Notes: generated by a model from the sequence alone, not told the origin. Counted from the first letter of the stretch, positions 16,910 through 24,631 are shown. The stretch is DNA of 64,000 bases from Fluviibacter sp964498255 (GCA_964498255.1 CAZCGW010000008.1:7088-71087), one strand, 5' to 3'. A program made the numbers and translations.

Positions 16910-17539
16910 TCATAAATTCGGAATAAATCTTGGGGTCTTATCCAAATATTCCTGGTACGGTTGACCAAATCTCGCCAACATCTCAGTTTCCTCTTGTTTA
17001 GCAAGTCTCCCATACATAACCACGAGCATAGGAAACATGACAAGAGTCAGAATCGTTGGCCACTGAAATAGAAATCCAAGCATAATCAGGACAAATCCAA
17101 CATATTGTGGATGCCGTATACGCGCATAAATCCCTGAGTCGGCAAACCGATTTGCACGTTGGGCGTGATACAAAACATGCCATGCGATTGAAAGCAGATA
17201 GAAACCGCCTCCAAGCAAAGCGAAACTAACCAGATGTATAAATCCGTAATGTGGGTCACCTTGCAATCCGAACAATGTAGACCACAAATGACCGGAGTTA
17301 TGGGTCATCAGGTCTAAATCAGGGTATTTGGTCTGCAACCATCCGGATAATGCGTAGATAGTCAGAGGAAAGCCATACATTTCAGCGAAAAGTGCCACGA
17401 CAAAAGCAGAATAGGTACCAAATGTTCTCCAGTCACGAGGCGTAGTTGGCTTGAAGAAGCTAAACGCGAACATGATGAAAACTACTGAATTGAGAACCAC
17501 CAATCCCCACAGCCCATAGGAATTCGAGTCATAGTCCAT
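16910..17539 (-). CDS. Isoprenylcysteine methyltransferase-like membrane protein
   Basis: Integral membrane protein of 209 residues using ATG 17539, which is preceded by AGGGGG; a longer frame to 17593 is less likely. Five or six hydrophobic helices are visible. The C-terminal part has the phospholipid/isoprenylcysteine methyltransferase-like signature GIYARIRHPQYVGFVLIMLG followed by RLAKQEETEMLARFGQPYQEY, where the RHPQY and E-E elements form the SAM-binding region of the ICMT/PEMT superfamily. Such genes occur repeatedly in copper and silver resistance islands, but the substrate is unknown. It overlaps the DUF2933 gene by 11 bases, so the two are cotranscribed. Confidence 0.85.
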   Translation of the reverse strand: MDYDSNSYGLWGLVVLNSVVFIMFAFSFFKPTTPRDWRTFGTYSAFVVALFAEMYGFPLTIYALSGWLQTKYPDLDLMTHNSGHLWSTLFGLQGDPHYGFIHLVSFALLGGGFYLLSIAWHVLYHAQRANRFADSGIYARIRHPQYVGFVLIMLGFLFQWPTILTLVMFPMLVVMYGRLAKQEETEMLARFGQPYQEYLDKTPRFIPNL

Positions 17540-17756
17540 CGTTACCCCCTGGGTTTTTGCCATCATCTTTATTACTGCTGTGCGAATGACCACTGTGCAT
17601 GAAGAGATGCATTAATGGGCAAGCCAGCAAGAACAGGTAGGGCAAAAAGACAAATACATGCTCCCTATGTTCAGTAAATAGAAAGTAAGCTGCTATTCCG
17701 GCAAACACCAGAAAGACGAGACCAGACCTAGATTTAAAGAATGACCGGTGTTCCAT
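17529..17756 (-). CDS. DUF2933 small membrane protein
   Basis: A 75-residue protein with two closely spaced hydrophobic helices (GLVFLVFAGIAAYFLFTEHR and VFVFLPYLFLLACPLMHLFMH) and a histidine/serine-rich tail HSGHSHSSNKDDGKN. This matches the DUF2933 family, found almost only in copper/silver gene clusters. The His-rich end is on the side expected to face a metal-containing compartment, but topology is inferred. It overlaps the downstream methyltransferase-like gene. Confidence 0.88.
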   Translation of the reverse strand: MEHRSFFKSRSGLVFLVFAGIAAYFLFTEHREHVFVFLPYLFLLACPLMHLFMHSGHSHSSNKDDGKNPGGNDGL

Positions 17757-17768
17757 TGAATCACCTCT

Positions 17769-18272
17769 CTACTTTGAGCTACTCGGTGGATGATTACAGC
17801 AAGCAGCATCTGACCAATGCGCTAGGTTTTTCAGCTCATTACGCTCAGTGAATCGCCAGACAGCTTTACGGAATTTCGTTAGAAAGCCCGAAAATGAGGC
17901 CTCAGATTCACTTAATTGTCGCTCAATCTGAGCCCAGGTGATCTGCCTCAGATCATACTCAACGTACAAAACATCATCCGAAATTGCGCTTTGAAGAATA
18001 CCCATACGCTGATCAAGCAATTTTAGGAATTGCTCTCCTGCGCCCTTGTCCTTGAAAGACAGCGGAACTTTCCGTTTTTTGATGACTGCTGGTGCATTCA
18101 CCACATGGTGCAAGCCAACATAGAGATCTGGATTTTCCTTAAAGCTCTCAAGACACTGTAGTGAGCAAAACCATTGAGTAATACCCCGGTGGATGAGGTG
18201 ATGCACCGAGTTTCCATCGACCTGCATATGACACACAGGATCTGTGTGAAGTTCCTGTTTTACTAGCGTCAT
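17769..18272 (-). CDS. YHS-domain metal-binding protein
   Basis: A 167-residue cytosolic-looking protein starting at ATG 18272, 8 bases after AGGTGG; a GTG at 18284 is the alternative. The N-terminus is a YHS-like domain (TDPVCHMQVDG, WFCSLQCLESF), the same zinc/copper-binding fold that opens the ATPase of this island. The middle (ISDDVLYVEYDLRQITWAQIERQLSE) has the beta-alpha-beta rhythm of an HMA domain but lacks CxxC. The C-terminus has a vicinal cysteine pair in AACCNHPP that could bind metal. It could be a copper chaperone or sensor. Function is inferred from context. Confidence 0.75.
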   Translation of the reverse strand: MTLVKQELHTDPVCHMQVDGNSVHHLIHRGITQWFCSLQCLESFKENPDLYVGLHHVVNAPAVIKKRKVPLSFKDKGAGEQFLKLLDQRMGILQSAISDDVLYVEYDLRQITWAQIERQLSESEASFSGFLTKFRKAVWRFTERNELKNLAHWSDAACCNHPPSSSK

Positions 18273-18292
18273 CACTTCACCCACCTAAAGAA

Positions 18293-18619
18293 TTACTGGC
18301 TTTTTTGCATTTTTTGCTGATCACCCATTGGGTGTTTCATCATGTTCTGGTGATCATCCATGTGCTGCTGCATCATTTTTTGATGCTGTTCATCACTCAT
18401 GCTGCCGTGATCTTTACAATTGCTCGTGGAGGATTTGTCCGTACACTTCCCATGATCAGAACCATGCCCTTTTGCAGGCTTTTTGGCATCTGTCTTACTT
18501 GCTGGCGCGGAGTGATCATGGCTATGATCAGCATTGGTAGCAGTTTGAGCATAAGCCAAAGGGCTGGCAGCCATTGCCAGACCAATAACAGCGCTTACGA
18601 TTTTATTCGTCGATTTCAT
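18293..18619 (-). CDS. Exported His/Met-rich putative copper-binding protein
   Basis: A 108-residue protein with a clear Sec signal (MKSTNKIVSAVIGLAMAASPLAYA, cleavage after AYA). The start ATG 18619 follows AAAGGAG; an in-frame TTG two codons earlier is less likely. The mature chain is almost entirely low-complexity and rich in His, Met, Asp and Lys (NADHSHDHSAPASK, HQKMMQQHMDDHQNMMKHPM), with two cysteines (GKCTDK and SNCKDH). It resembles periplasmic copper-sequestering proteins such as CopC/PcoE-like small proteins in composition, not by family. It is the first gene of the leftward operon and lies directly after a CopR-type box, so it is probably strongly copper-induced. Confidence 0.75.
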   Translation of the reverse strand: MKSTNKIVSAVIGLAMAASPLAYAQTATNADHSHDHSAPASKTDAKKPAKGHGSDHGKCTDKSSTSNCKDHGSMSDEQHQKMMQQHMDDHQNMMKHPMGDQQKMQKSQ

Positions 18620-18706
18620 TGCCAACTCCTTTGATTAATATGAGATGTGAATGAAGCATTCACAGAATCATAATAAGTATCCAGCAATGACAAGGAGCTG
18701 ACTGGT

Positions 18707-18726
18707 AGATTACAGATATGTCAGAT
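18707..18726. promoter_or_regulatory. Putative CopR box for the leftward copper operon
   Basis: AGATTACA (18707-18714), a 4-base spacer, then a degenerate second arm TGTCAGAT. The first arm and spacing match the box at 20829-20848. It overlaps the 3' end of copS and lies about 88 bases upstream of the first gene of the leftward operon. A possible promoter on the minus strand has TGACAA (complement TTGTCA) at 18688-18693 and ATCATA (complement TATGAT) at 18667-18672, with a short 15-base spacer. Confidence 0.6.
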
Positions 18727-20097
18727 TCGCGGCTGCTCGGCTGGGAATCTTAGCGTAAAGGTCGTATAACCATTTCTTGACTCGACTGCTACGTGACCAC
18801 CGTGCGCGGACATGATAGCCCGAGTAATCGCGAGACCCAGACCAAGCCCATCATGCTCTTCATGGCTTCGAGCAGCATTAGCACGGTAAAAACGATCAAA
18901 GATATGGCTCAAATGCTCTTCAGAGATATCCTGACCACGGTTTCTCACTGAGACGTCAATCCATGAGTGGCTAGTTTCAATTGAAGTCTCTATCACTGAG
19001 TCCGGTGCGCCATAACGAATCGCATTTGAGACCAGATTACTCAATGCCCGCCTCAACATGGATCGGTCACACTCAAGCATTGCATTCCCCGTGCTCTTCA
19101 ACGCTATTCCCTTAGAGTCAGCCAAGGCTTCAAAATACTCTTGAATTTGCCCAACCTGTTCGGCAAGATCCACGCGTTCTACAGAGGGCAATATGCTCCC
19201 ATTCTCTGCCTTTGCCAGGAAGAGCATTTCTGAAATCATTCGTGACAGTCGCTCACACTCCTCAGAGCTTGATGCCAAAACGTCACGATAGGCTTCTGCA
19301 TCGCGGTTTTGCGCCAAAACCACCTGGATCTGCGTCAACAAATTGCTTACAGGGGTACGCATCTCGTGTGCCAGATCAGAAGAAAAAGCTACTAGCCTTT
19401 TAAAGGACTCCTCAAGACGACTCATCATGTTGTTTAATTCAGCAACGAGAGGGACGAGCTCCTCAGGAACCTGCTCTACTGGAATGACTTTATTCAGATT
19501 AGATAGTGTGACAGAAGCAGCGCGGTCTTTAATCATCTTCAGCGGTGCCAGACCTTTGCGAACTGCAAACCAGCTCAAACCCCAGGTAATCAGAAATATT
19601 AGAGACAAGACGCCAAGCAAGCGCTTTCCGAAACTGTCTAGAAATTCTTCATGATGACCTGTTGAAACAGAGACGATTACATCGAATTGCTCGCCATCCA
19701 GCAACATTGAGCGAAAGTGATTCGTCCCAGTGTGCCATTCAACGCTATTGGCGTGATCTTGACCGATCATCTCTCGAATCGTAGCTTCGGGAATCGCCCT
19801 CGCCTCGTTACGATATAAAACTTCACCTCGTTTAGCAATAATCTCAAAATCAATGTCATGGCGGGACATCGTATGATCCAACCGGTCTTTTACTGCAGGT
19901 GTAATCGGATAATTACCTCTATGCTCTAGAATTTCTCTGATTTCTTCAGCATGGTTTTTTAACACCCCTTGATCCTGTTCGACAAAGTGCGAGCGCATGG
20001 CACCAAATATATAAAAGCCAAGCGCCGCTAACACACAGGTCAAAATCAGGCCGAACAACAATGTCAGCCGGGATGTCAGTGATAGCGTTTTTTTCAT
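18721..20097 (-). CDS. copS: Heavy-metal sensor histidine kinase (CopS/CusS type)
   Basis: Membrane sensor kinase of 458 residues that would phosphorylate CopR in response to periplasmic copper. It has a first transmembrane helix at about 10-31 and a periplasmic loop of about 130 residues with histidines (EILEHRGNYPIT, VEWHTGTNHFRS, STGHHEEFLDSF). A second helix (VLSLIFLITWGLSWFAV) and a HAMP domain follow. The H-box is SDLAHEMRTPVSN, with N-box RALSNLVSNAIRYG and G-boxes DRFYRAN and GLGLGLAI. The length fits the CusS/CopS family. Its start overlaps the copR stop by 4 bases (ATGA). Copper as ligand is inferred from neighbours. Confidence 0.93.
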   Translation of the reverse strand: MKKTLSLTSRLTLLFGLILTCVLAALGFYIFGAMRSHFVEQDQGVLKNHAEEIREILEHRGNYPITPAVKDRLDHTMSRHDIDFEIIAKRGEVLYRNEARAIPEATIREMIGQDHANSVEWHTGTNHFRSMLLDGEQFDVIVSVSTGHHEEFLDSFGKRLLGVLSLIFLITWGLSWFAVRKGLAPLKMIKDRAASVTLSNLNKVIPVEQVPEELVPLVAELNNMMSRLEESFKRLVAFSSDLAHEMRTPVSNLLTQIQVVLAQNRDAEAYRDVLASSSEECERLSRMISEMLFLAKAENGSILPSVERVDLAEQVGQIQEYFEALADSKGIALKSTGNAMLECDRSMLRRALSNLVSNAIRYGAPDSVIETSIETSHSWIDVSVRNRGQDISEEHLSHIFDRFYRANAARSHEEHDGLGLGLAITRAIMSAHGGHVAVESRNGYTTFTLRFPAEQPRI

Positions 20098-20777
20098 GCC
20101 GAGAGGGGCTCTTCAAGAACATAGCCCATGCCACGAACAGTCTTGATGAGTTTGGTTGGAAACGGGTCATCAACCTTGTTACGCAAACGTCTCATGGCGA
20201 CTTCGATCACATTAGTATCGCTGTCAAAGTTCATATCCCACACTTGAGATGCAATGAGGGATCGAGACAACACCTCCCCTTTGCGCCGCATAAGTAGTTC
20301 CAGCAATGAAAATTCCTTAGCAGTTAACTCTATTTTTTGACCACCCCGTTGTGCGCGCCTACGCAGCATATCCAACTCCAGATCTGAAATCTGTAGGAAG
20401 GTCACTTCAGAATTTGACTTGCCTCTACGAAGAATCGTCCGGACTCTAGCTAGCAACTCCGAGAATGCGAAAGGTTTGACCAGGTAATCGTCCGCGCCCA
20501 ATTCAAGACCTTTGACGCGATCCCCCACCTCGTCACGCGCTGTAAGGAATAGTACGGGCGTCTCTTTGTCTGCCTTGCGGAGCATTTCCAGAACTTGCCA
20601 GCCATTCAGCTTGGGTAGCATGACATCCAGAATCATAAGGTCGTAGTCTTCACTAATTGCCTGATGCAAGCCATCAGCGCCATCTCTGGTCAGGTCGACT
20701 GTAAACCCGGCCTCGGTTAACCCCTGCCGTAGATAGTCGCCAGTTTTAAGTTCATCTTCGACAATCAGAATTTTCAC
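20094..20777 (-). CDS. copR: Copper response regulator, OmpR/CusR family
   Basis: Two-component response regulator of 227 residues. The N-terminal receiver domain has the acidic pair VEDE at residues 6-9, the phospho-accepting aspartate in LMILDVMLPKLNG near residue 51, T in LFLTARDE and K in YLVKPFAF. The C-terminal winged helix (about 125-222) includes ELTAKEFSLLELLMRRKGEVLSR and VIEVAMRRLRNKVDD. It is transcribed divergently from copA and probably binds the perfect inverted repeat between them. It is translationally coupled to copS. Confidence 0.95.
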   Translation of the reverse strand: MKILIVEDELKTGDYLRQGLTEAGFTVDLTRDGADGLHQAISEDYDLMILDVMLPKLNGWQVLEMLRKADKETPVLFLTARDEVGDRVKGLELGADDYLVKPFAFSELLARVRTILRRGKSNSEVTFLQISDLELDMLRRRAQRGGQKIELTAKEFSLLELLMRRKGEVLSRSLIASQVWDMNFDSDTNVIEVAMRRLRNKVDDPFPTKLIKTVRGMGYVLEEPLSA

Positions 20778-20828
20778 GCTAAACCCCTAATTTTCTGTAG
20801 TTTGCCACGGCTAAAGCACCCCAGGCCA

Positions 20829-20848
20829 AGATTACAAATATGTAATCT
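20829..20848. promoter_or_regulatory. CopR/CusR box between copR and copA
   Basis: A perfect 8-bp inverted repeat, AGATTACA-aata-TGTAATCT, in the 146-base gap between divergent copR and the copA oxidase gene. ATTACA-N4-TGTAAT matches the known CusR/CopR/PcoR copper-box pattern. It can serve both promoters. Confidence 0.85.
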
Positions 20849-20923
20849 AAGCATCAGCATCAGGACAGATTCGTGCGTGCACAATGAGATCTAAATAATT
20901 TCAGTCTATTACAGGCAATTTTT

Positions 20924-22780
20924 ATGCGACAACCCACGCCATTTTTAGCCAAAGATTTGATTAGCCGCCGCAGATTTGTGCAGGGGTTGGTCTCAGGGGG
21001 TGTTCTGGCAACGCTATCCCCGCTCGCGAGTGCCATGTCCGGCATGTTTGGGAATGTAAGCCAAACATCCACTACTGGAATTGCGCCGGTGCTGACTGGT
21101 ACCGAGTTTCATCTGACCATATCAGAAGCCATGGTCAATTTTACTGGGTCTCCACGCATAGCGACGGTCATTAATGGCATGATCCCAGCACCTACCCTCC
21201 AGTTCCGGGAAGGCGATGAGGTGACGATTCATGTCAAGAACGATCTTTCGGAAGACACCTCCATACATTGGCATGGGATTATTCTTCCATACCAGATGGA
21301 TGGCGTTCCTGGCATCAGTTTCCGAGGCATCCCTCCCGGGGAGACATTCACCTATAAATTCAAACTCGAACAGACTGGAACCTACTGGTATCACTCGCAT
21401 TCGGGAATGCAAGAGCAAACCGGCATGTACGGTGCGATTAAAGTTGTTCCCAGAAATGGCGAGCGGATTAAAGCCCAGCGCGATTATGTGGTGCAGCTCT
21501 CCGATTGGACTGATGAAGATCCAATGCGGATATACGCCAAGTTAAAGTCTGAGAGCGGCTATTACAACTACAACAAACCAACCGTTATCGACTTTTTCCG
21601 TGATGTGGCTAACGATGGTCTGAAATCAGCCTATGAGAAGCGAGCCATGTGGAACGAAATGCGCATGAGCCCAACCGATTTAGCCGATCTTTCTGCTGAA
21701 ACCCTTACCTATCTGATGAACGGCACAACCCCGGCAGGCAACTGGACGGGATTGTTTACACCTGGTGAACGTGTTCGTTTGCGTTTTATCAATGGTGCAG
21801 GAAATACCTTTTACGATGTGCGTATACCCGGCCTGAAACTCACCGTGGTGCAAACTGATGGCGTTGACGTCCACCCCGTTACGGTAGACGAGTTCAGGTT
21901 TGGCCCCGGTGAAACCTACGATGTAATCGTTACACCCAAGGATGACGCATACACAATATTCGCTCAAACCATGGATCGAACTGGTTATGCACGGGGCACA
22001 CTCGCCACTCAAAATGGATTACAAGCCCCGGTGCCGGAACTGGATAAAATCCAGTGGCTATCGATAGGCGATATGATGGGCTCAATGAGTCATGAGGGTC
22101 ATGGCGCCCCTCAAGCAAGAGCTAGTGGGCATGCTGGTCACGGTTCCATGCAAATGGATCACTCAACGCATGGCCAGATGAATCACGGTGCTATGGATCA
22201 TTCCATGCATGGCGGCATGGTTCATGCTGAACACACAAACCCGCTGGCAAAACCTTCCACCACTGTTAGGCATGCGCGAACCGAGTATGGCGTCTCGACC
22301 GATATGCGCGTCGATATGCCGCGAACCAACCTAGATGATCCGGGTGTAGGGCTCAGAGGCAATGGTCGCAAAGTATTAACACTTGCAGACCTAAAAACGA
22401 TTGGTGGGCCGCTCGATAAACGTCTGCCAAGCCGTGAACTGGAGTTTCATCTCACAGGAAACATGGAGCGTTACATGTGGTCAATGGATGGTGTTTCTTT
22501 CGGAGACAGCACGCCGGTCAGCTTGAAATATGGTGAACGCGTTCGTGTCATTCTTCATAACGACACCATGATGACCCACCCGATGCACATGCATGGCCTA
22601 TGGAGTGAACTTGAAACGCCAGATGGTGCATTTCAGGTCAGAAAACATACCATTGCTGTTCAACCAGCGCAAAGAATCAGTTATCTAGTAACAGCAGACG
22701 CTTTAGGTCGTTGGGCTTGGCATTGCCACTTGGCGATGCACATGGATGGTGGCATGTTCCGTGAGGTGGTCGTATCATGA
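20924..22780 (+). CDS. copA: Copper-resistance multicopper oxidase CopA
   Basis: Periplasmic multicopper oxidase of 618 residues (PcoA/CopA type) that oxidises Cu(I) and contributes to detoxification. The N-terminus has a twin-arginine signal (SRRRFVQGLVSGGVLATL). Copper ligands are visible in HWHGIILPYQMDGVPG, YWYHSHSGMQEQTGMYG, HPMHMHG and WHCHLAMHMDGG, giving the T1 and T2/T3 sites. Between residues about 385 and 440 lies a Met/His-rich segment (MGSMSHEGHG, GSMQMDHSTHGQMNHGAMDH) expected to collect copper. It is first in a plus-strand operon with copB and the DUF411 gene and has a CopR box 76 bases upstream. Confidence 0.96.
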   Translation: MRQPTPFLAKDLISRRRFVQGLVSGGVLATLSPLASAMSGMFGNVSQTSTTGIAPVLTGTEFHLTISEAMVNFTGSPRIATVINGMIPAPTLQFREGDEVTIHVKNDLSEDTSIHWHGIILPYQMDGVPGISFRGIPPGETFTYKFKLEQTGTYWYHSHSGMQEQTGMYGAIKVVPRNGERIKAQRDYVVQLSDWTDEDPMRIYAKLKSESGYYNYNKPTVIDFFRDVANDGLKSAYEKRAMWNEMRMSPTDLADLSAETLTYLMNGTTPAGNWTGLFTPGERVRLRFINGAGNTFYDVRIPGLKLTVVQTDGVDVHPVTVDEFRFGPGETYDVIVTPKDDAYTIFAQTMDRTGYARGTLATQNGLQAPVPELDKIQWLSIGDMMGSMSHEGHGAPQARASGHAGHGSMQMDHSTHGQMNHGAMDHSMHGGMVHAEHTNPLAKPSTTVRHARTEYGVSTDMRVDMPRTNLDDPGVGLRGNGRKVLTLADLKTIGGPLDKRLPSRELEFHLTGNMERYMWSMDGVSFGDSTPVSLKYGERVRVILHNDTMMTHPMHMHGLWSELETPDGAFQVRKHTIAVQPAQRISYLVTADALGRWAWHCHLAMHMDGGMFREVVVS

Positions 22781-23622
22781 AAAAGTACCAACTGATTTCA
22801 GTAGGCATTGCTGTCGGCGCTTTGATTTCGAGCGTTGCCTACGGGGCAAACACTGACATGGATCACAATACGATGTCTATGCAAGGCGGCAGCGCACCAG
22901 CTAACGCTCGTGACCCTAATGCCTATTCCGGTGGATTTACGCTTGATAGCGGCCCCTATGCTCTACCCGGAGAGCGCGAACTGAAACTTGCCGATGAACA
23001 GAAGTTCGGTCGTATCTGGATTGAACGTCTGGAACGCGGGTTCTCCAAAGAATCACCGTATACGGGCTTTGAAGGCCAGGCATGGTTTGGATCTGATATC
23101 AATCGCCTCTCCATCAAAGCTGAAGGTGATTATTCTAATGGGGTATTCGATGAGACCCGCACCGAGGCACTTTGGGCACACGCAATCACACCGTACTGGG
23201 ACACGCAGCTCGGTGTCCGTCAGGACATGGGGCTTGTTCCCAACACCACATGGCTGGCTTTCGGTATCCAAGGCTTAGCACCCTATTGGTTCCATCTTGA
23301 TGCGGAAGGATATGTATCTACCCAGGGTCGTACATCAGCCCGCGTGGAAGGCAGTTACGACATGTATCTGACTCAACGGATCGTCGCCCAGCCTCGTTTT
23401 GAAGTCTATGCCTACGGTAAACAGGAAGATCCTTACTATGGGAGCGGCCTTAACTCCTCGAGCCTGGGTCTACGACTGCGTTATGAAGTAACCCGACAAT
23501 TTGCACCATACATTGGGGTTCAATGGATCAACACCTATGGTCAAACTAGAACCATGTCTTCACTTGACGGCATTTCCAGCCAGCAAACATCTTTTATCGC
23601 TGGCGTCCGTGTCTGGTATTGA
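22777..23622 (+). CDS. copB: Copper-resistance outer-membrane protein CopB
   Basis: CopB/PcoB-family outer-membrane beta-barrel of 281 residues. It has a signal peptide (about 1-23, ending VAYGA) and a short Met/His-containing N-terminal segment (TDMDHNTMSMQGGSAP). The barrel domain has LADEQKFGRIWIERLERGF, FEGQAWFGSDINRLSIKAEGD, VRQDMGLVPNTTWLAFGIQGLAPYWFHLDAEGYVS and a terminal aromatic (VRVWY) typical of outer-membrane insertion. The Met-rich region is much shorter than in Pseudomonas CopB. The start overlaps the copA stop by 4 bases. Its role in copper export or storage is by family. Confidence 0.95.
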   Translation: MKKYQLISVGIAVGALISSVAYGANTDMDHNTMSMQGGSAPANARDPNAYSGGFTLDSGPYALPGERELKLADEQKFGRIWIERLERGFSKESPYTGFEGQAWFGSDINRLSIKAEGDYSNGVFDETRTEALWAHAITPYWDTQLGVRQDMGLVPNTTWLAFGIQGLAPYWFHLDAEGYVSTQGRTSARVEGSYDMYLTQRIVAQPRFEVYAYGKQEDPYYGSGLNSSSLGLRLRYEVTRQFAPYIGVQWINTYGQTRTMSSLDGISSQQTSFIAGVRVWY

Positions 23623-23633
23623 AAGGTAATTAC

Positions 23634-24071
23634 GTGAAAACATCAAAACTTACTGCACTCGTGTTCTTTGGTCTAATCAGCATTTCGGCGTATAGCGAAA
23701 CACTTCCTGTCGTCGATGTCTATGAAACCGCTTCATGTCCTTGCTGCAAGGACTGGGATGCGCATATGCGAAAGAACGGATTCAATGTGCAAGTACATAT
23801 TGTTGACGATCCTTCGAAGTTTCGCGAAAAGCTAGGAATGCCGCATCGATACGGCTCCTGTCACACAGCAAAAATCGGCAGGTATACGATTGAGGGGCAT
23901 GTGCCTGCCAGCGACATCAAGCGATTACTCAAAGAACAACCAAATGCTGTTGGCTTATCTGTCCCCGGAATGGTTCAAGGCTCTCCAGGAATGGAAGGAC
24001 CAAATCCTATGCCATATGACACTCTTTTGGTTTTATCAAACGGAAAATCGCAGTCATTCCAAAAGCATTGA
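23634..24071 (+). CDS. DUF411 metal-binding protein
   Basis: A 145-residue exported DUF411 protein. GTG 23634 is preferred because AAAGG lies just upstream and a signal peptide (VKTSKLTALVFFGLISISAYS) follows; the frame also extends back to a TTG overlapping the copB stop. The mature protein has a thioredoxin-like start (LPVVDVYETASCPCCKDWDAHM) whose CPCC cysteines are probable copper ligands, then YGSCHTAKIGRYTIEGHVPASDIKRLL. DUF411 genes regularly follow copA-copB and are thought to bind or deliver copper. Third in the operon. Confidence 0.9.
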   Translation: MKTSKLTALVFFGLISISAYSETLPVVDVYETASCPCCKDWDAHMRKNGFNVQVHIVDDPSKFREKLGMPHRYGSCHTAKIGRYTIEGHVPASDIKRLLKEQPNAVGLSVPGMVQGSPGMEGPNPMPYDTLLVLSNGKSQSFQKH

Positions 24072-24082
24072 TTTGTAATGTT

Positions 24083-24229
24083 TCAGTTGTCAGGCTCGGA
24101 TTCCTTTGCTACCTCAGCACCTAACCAATTAACGATACGTTCAACAGCCATCTCTGTTGCCTCTTCGAGGATGGACTCCTCCTGCAAAAACGTATCAAAG
24201 TTGCTTCCGATATTTATATGAGTTGCCAT
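24083..24229 (-). CDS. Short antitoxin/Fis-like fragment (48 aa)
   Basis: An open frame of 48 residues beginning MATHINIGSNFDTFLQEE with a good ribosome site (AGGAAGG) before ATG 24229. The N-terminal pattern (NIGSNFDxFLxEExILEE, then A-x-x-R-x-x-W) resembles the start of small XRE/Fis-annotated antitoxins, whose helix-turn-helix part would follow; here the frame stops after EPDN, before any such domain. It is therefore either a truncated antitoxin or a genuinely short variant. No toxin is recognisable beside it. It lies at the right edge of the copper island, convergent with the DUF411 gene. Confidence 0.45.
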   Translation of the reverse strand: MATHINIGSNFDTFLQEESILEEATEMAVERIVNWLGAEVAKESEPDN

Positions 24230-24346
24230 GGCCTTCCTATCTCCACTCTTTTGTATTGATAAAAAGAAGTGCTATCGATACCCTCTTATACTTTGCGCCA
24301 ATCTGGGTTCCTCCACGCAGAACAGTTTTGTGCCGAAAAAAGATAA

Positions 24347-24373
24347 GAGTACTTGACCGTTAACCAAGTACTC
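24347..24373. repeat. Inverted repeat matching the tRNA-Arg anticodon arm
   Basis: Perfect 9-base arms GAGTACTTG (24347-24355) and CAAGTACTC (24365-24373) around a 9-base centre. The same CAAGTACTC occurs at 24560-24568 within the D-loop/anticodon-stem region of the nearby tRNA-Arg gene. Paired 9-mers beside a tRNA are what a tyrosine-recombinase attachment region might look like, but no integrase gene is present in the window. The rest of 24230-24481 holds no gene I can support. Confidence 0.45.
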
Positions 24374-24481
24374 GATATGGCCTAAACCCATCAAAGTTCT
24401 TTACAGAAAGAGTTTCAAGAGATGCAAAAATGTACTCTTCCCCCAATAGAATGGGAAAAAATGCGCGAATGGGACAAATGA

Positions 24482-24507
24482 GAAAGGCCCCCATCGCTGG
24501 AGGCCTT
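24482..24507 (-). terminator. Terminator of tRNA-Arg
   Basis: On the minus strand AAGGCCTCC and GGGGGCCTT form a 9-bp stem (one G-T pair) around an 8-base loop, followed by TTCTC, 6 bases downstream of the tRNA 3' end. Confidence 0.75.
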
Positions 24508-24513
24508 ATAAAC

Positions 24514-24590
24514 TGGCGCGCTCGGAGAGATTCGAACTCCCTACCCCTTGGTTCGTAGCCAAGTACTCTATCCAGATGAGCTACGAGCGC
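24514..24590 (-). tRNA. tRNA-Arg (anticodon ACG)
   Basis: A 77-base tRNA on the minus strand with acceptor stem GCGCTCG/CGAGCGC, D-stem GCTC/GAGT, anticodon stem CTTGG/CCAAG enclosing loop CTACGAA (anticodon ACG), T-arm GGGAG-TTCGAAT-CTCTC and an encoded 3' GCCA. ACG is normally edited to ICG and reads CGU, CGC and CGA arginine codons. The 3' end faces the copper island. Confidence 0.97.
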
Positions 24591-24602
24591 GTCGAGACCG
24601 AA

Positions 24603-24631
24603 ACTATACACAAAGCCGACCCCGAACACAA
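24603..24631 (-). promoter_or_regulatory. Promoter of tRNA-Arg
   Basis: On the minus strand a -35 TTGTGT (24626-24631) and a -10 TATAGT (24603-24608) are separated by exactly 17 bases, ending 12 bases before the tRNA 5' end. Confidence 0.7.

Noticed and set aside
24360..24629. 89-codon frame running through tRNA-Arg
   Set aside because: It spans the tRNA gene, its promoter and its terminator; not a real coding region.
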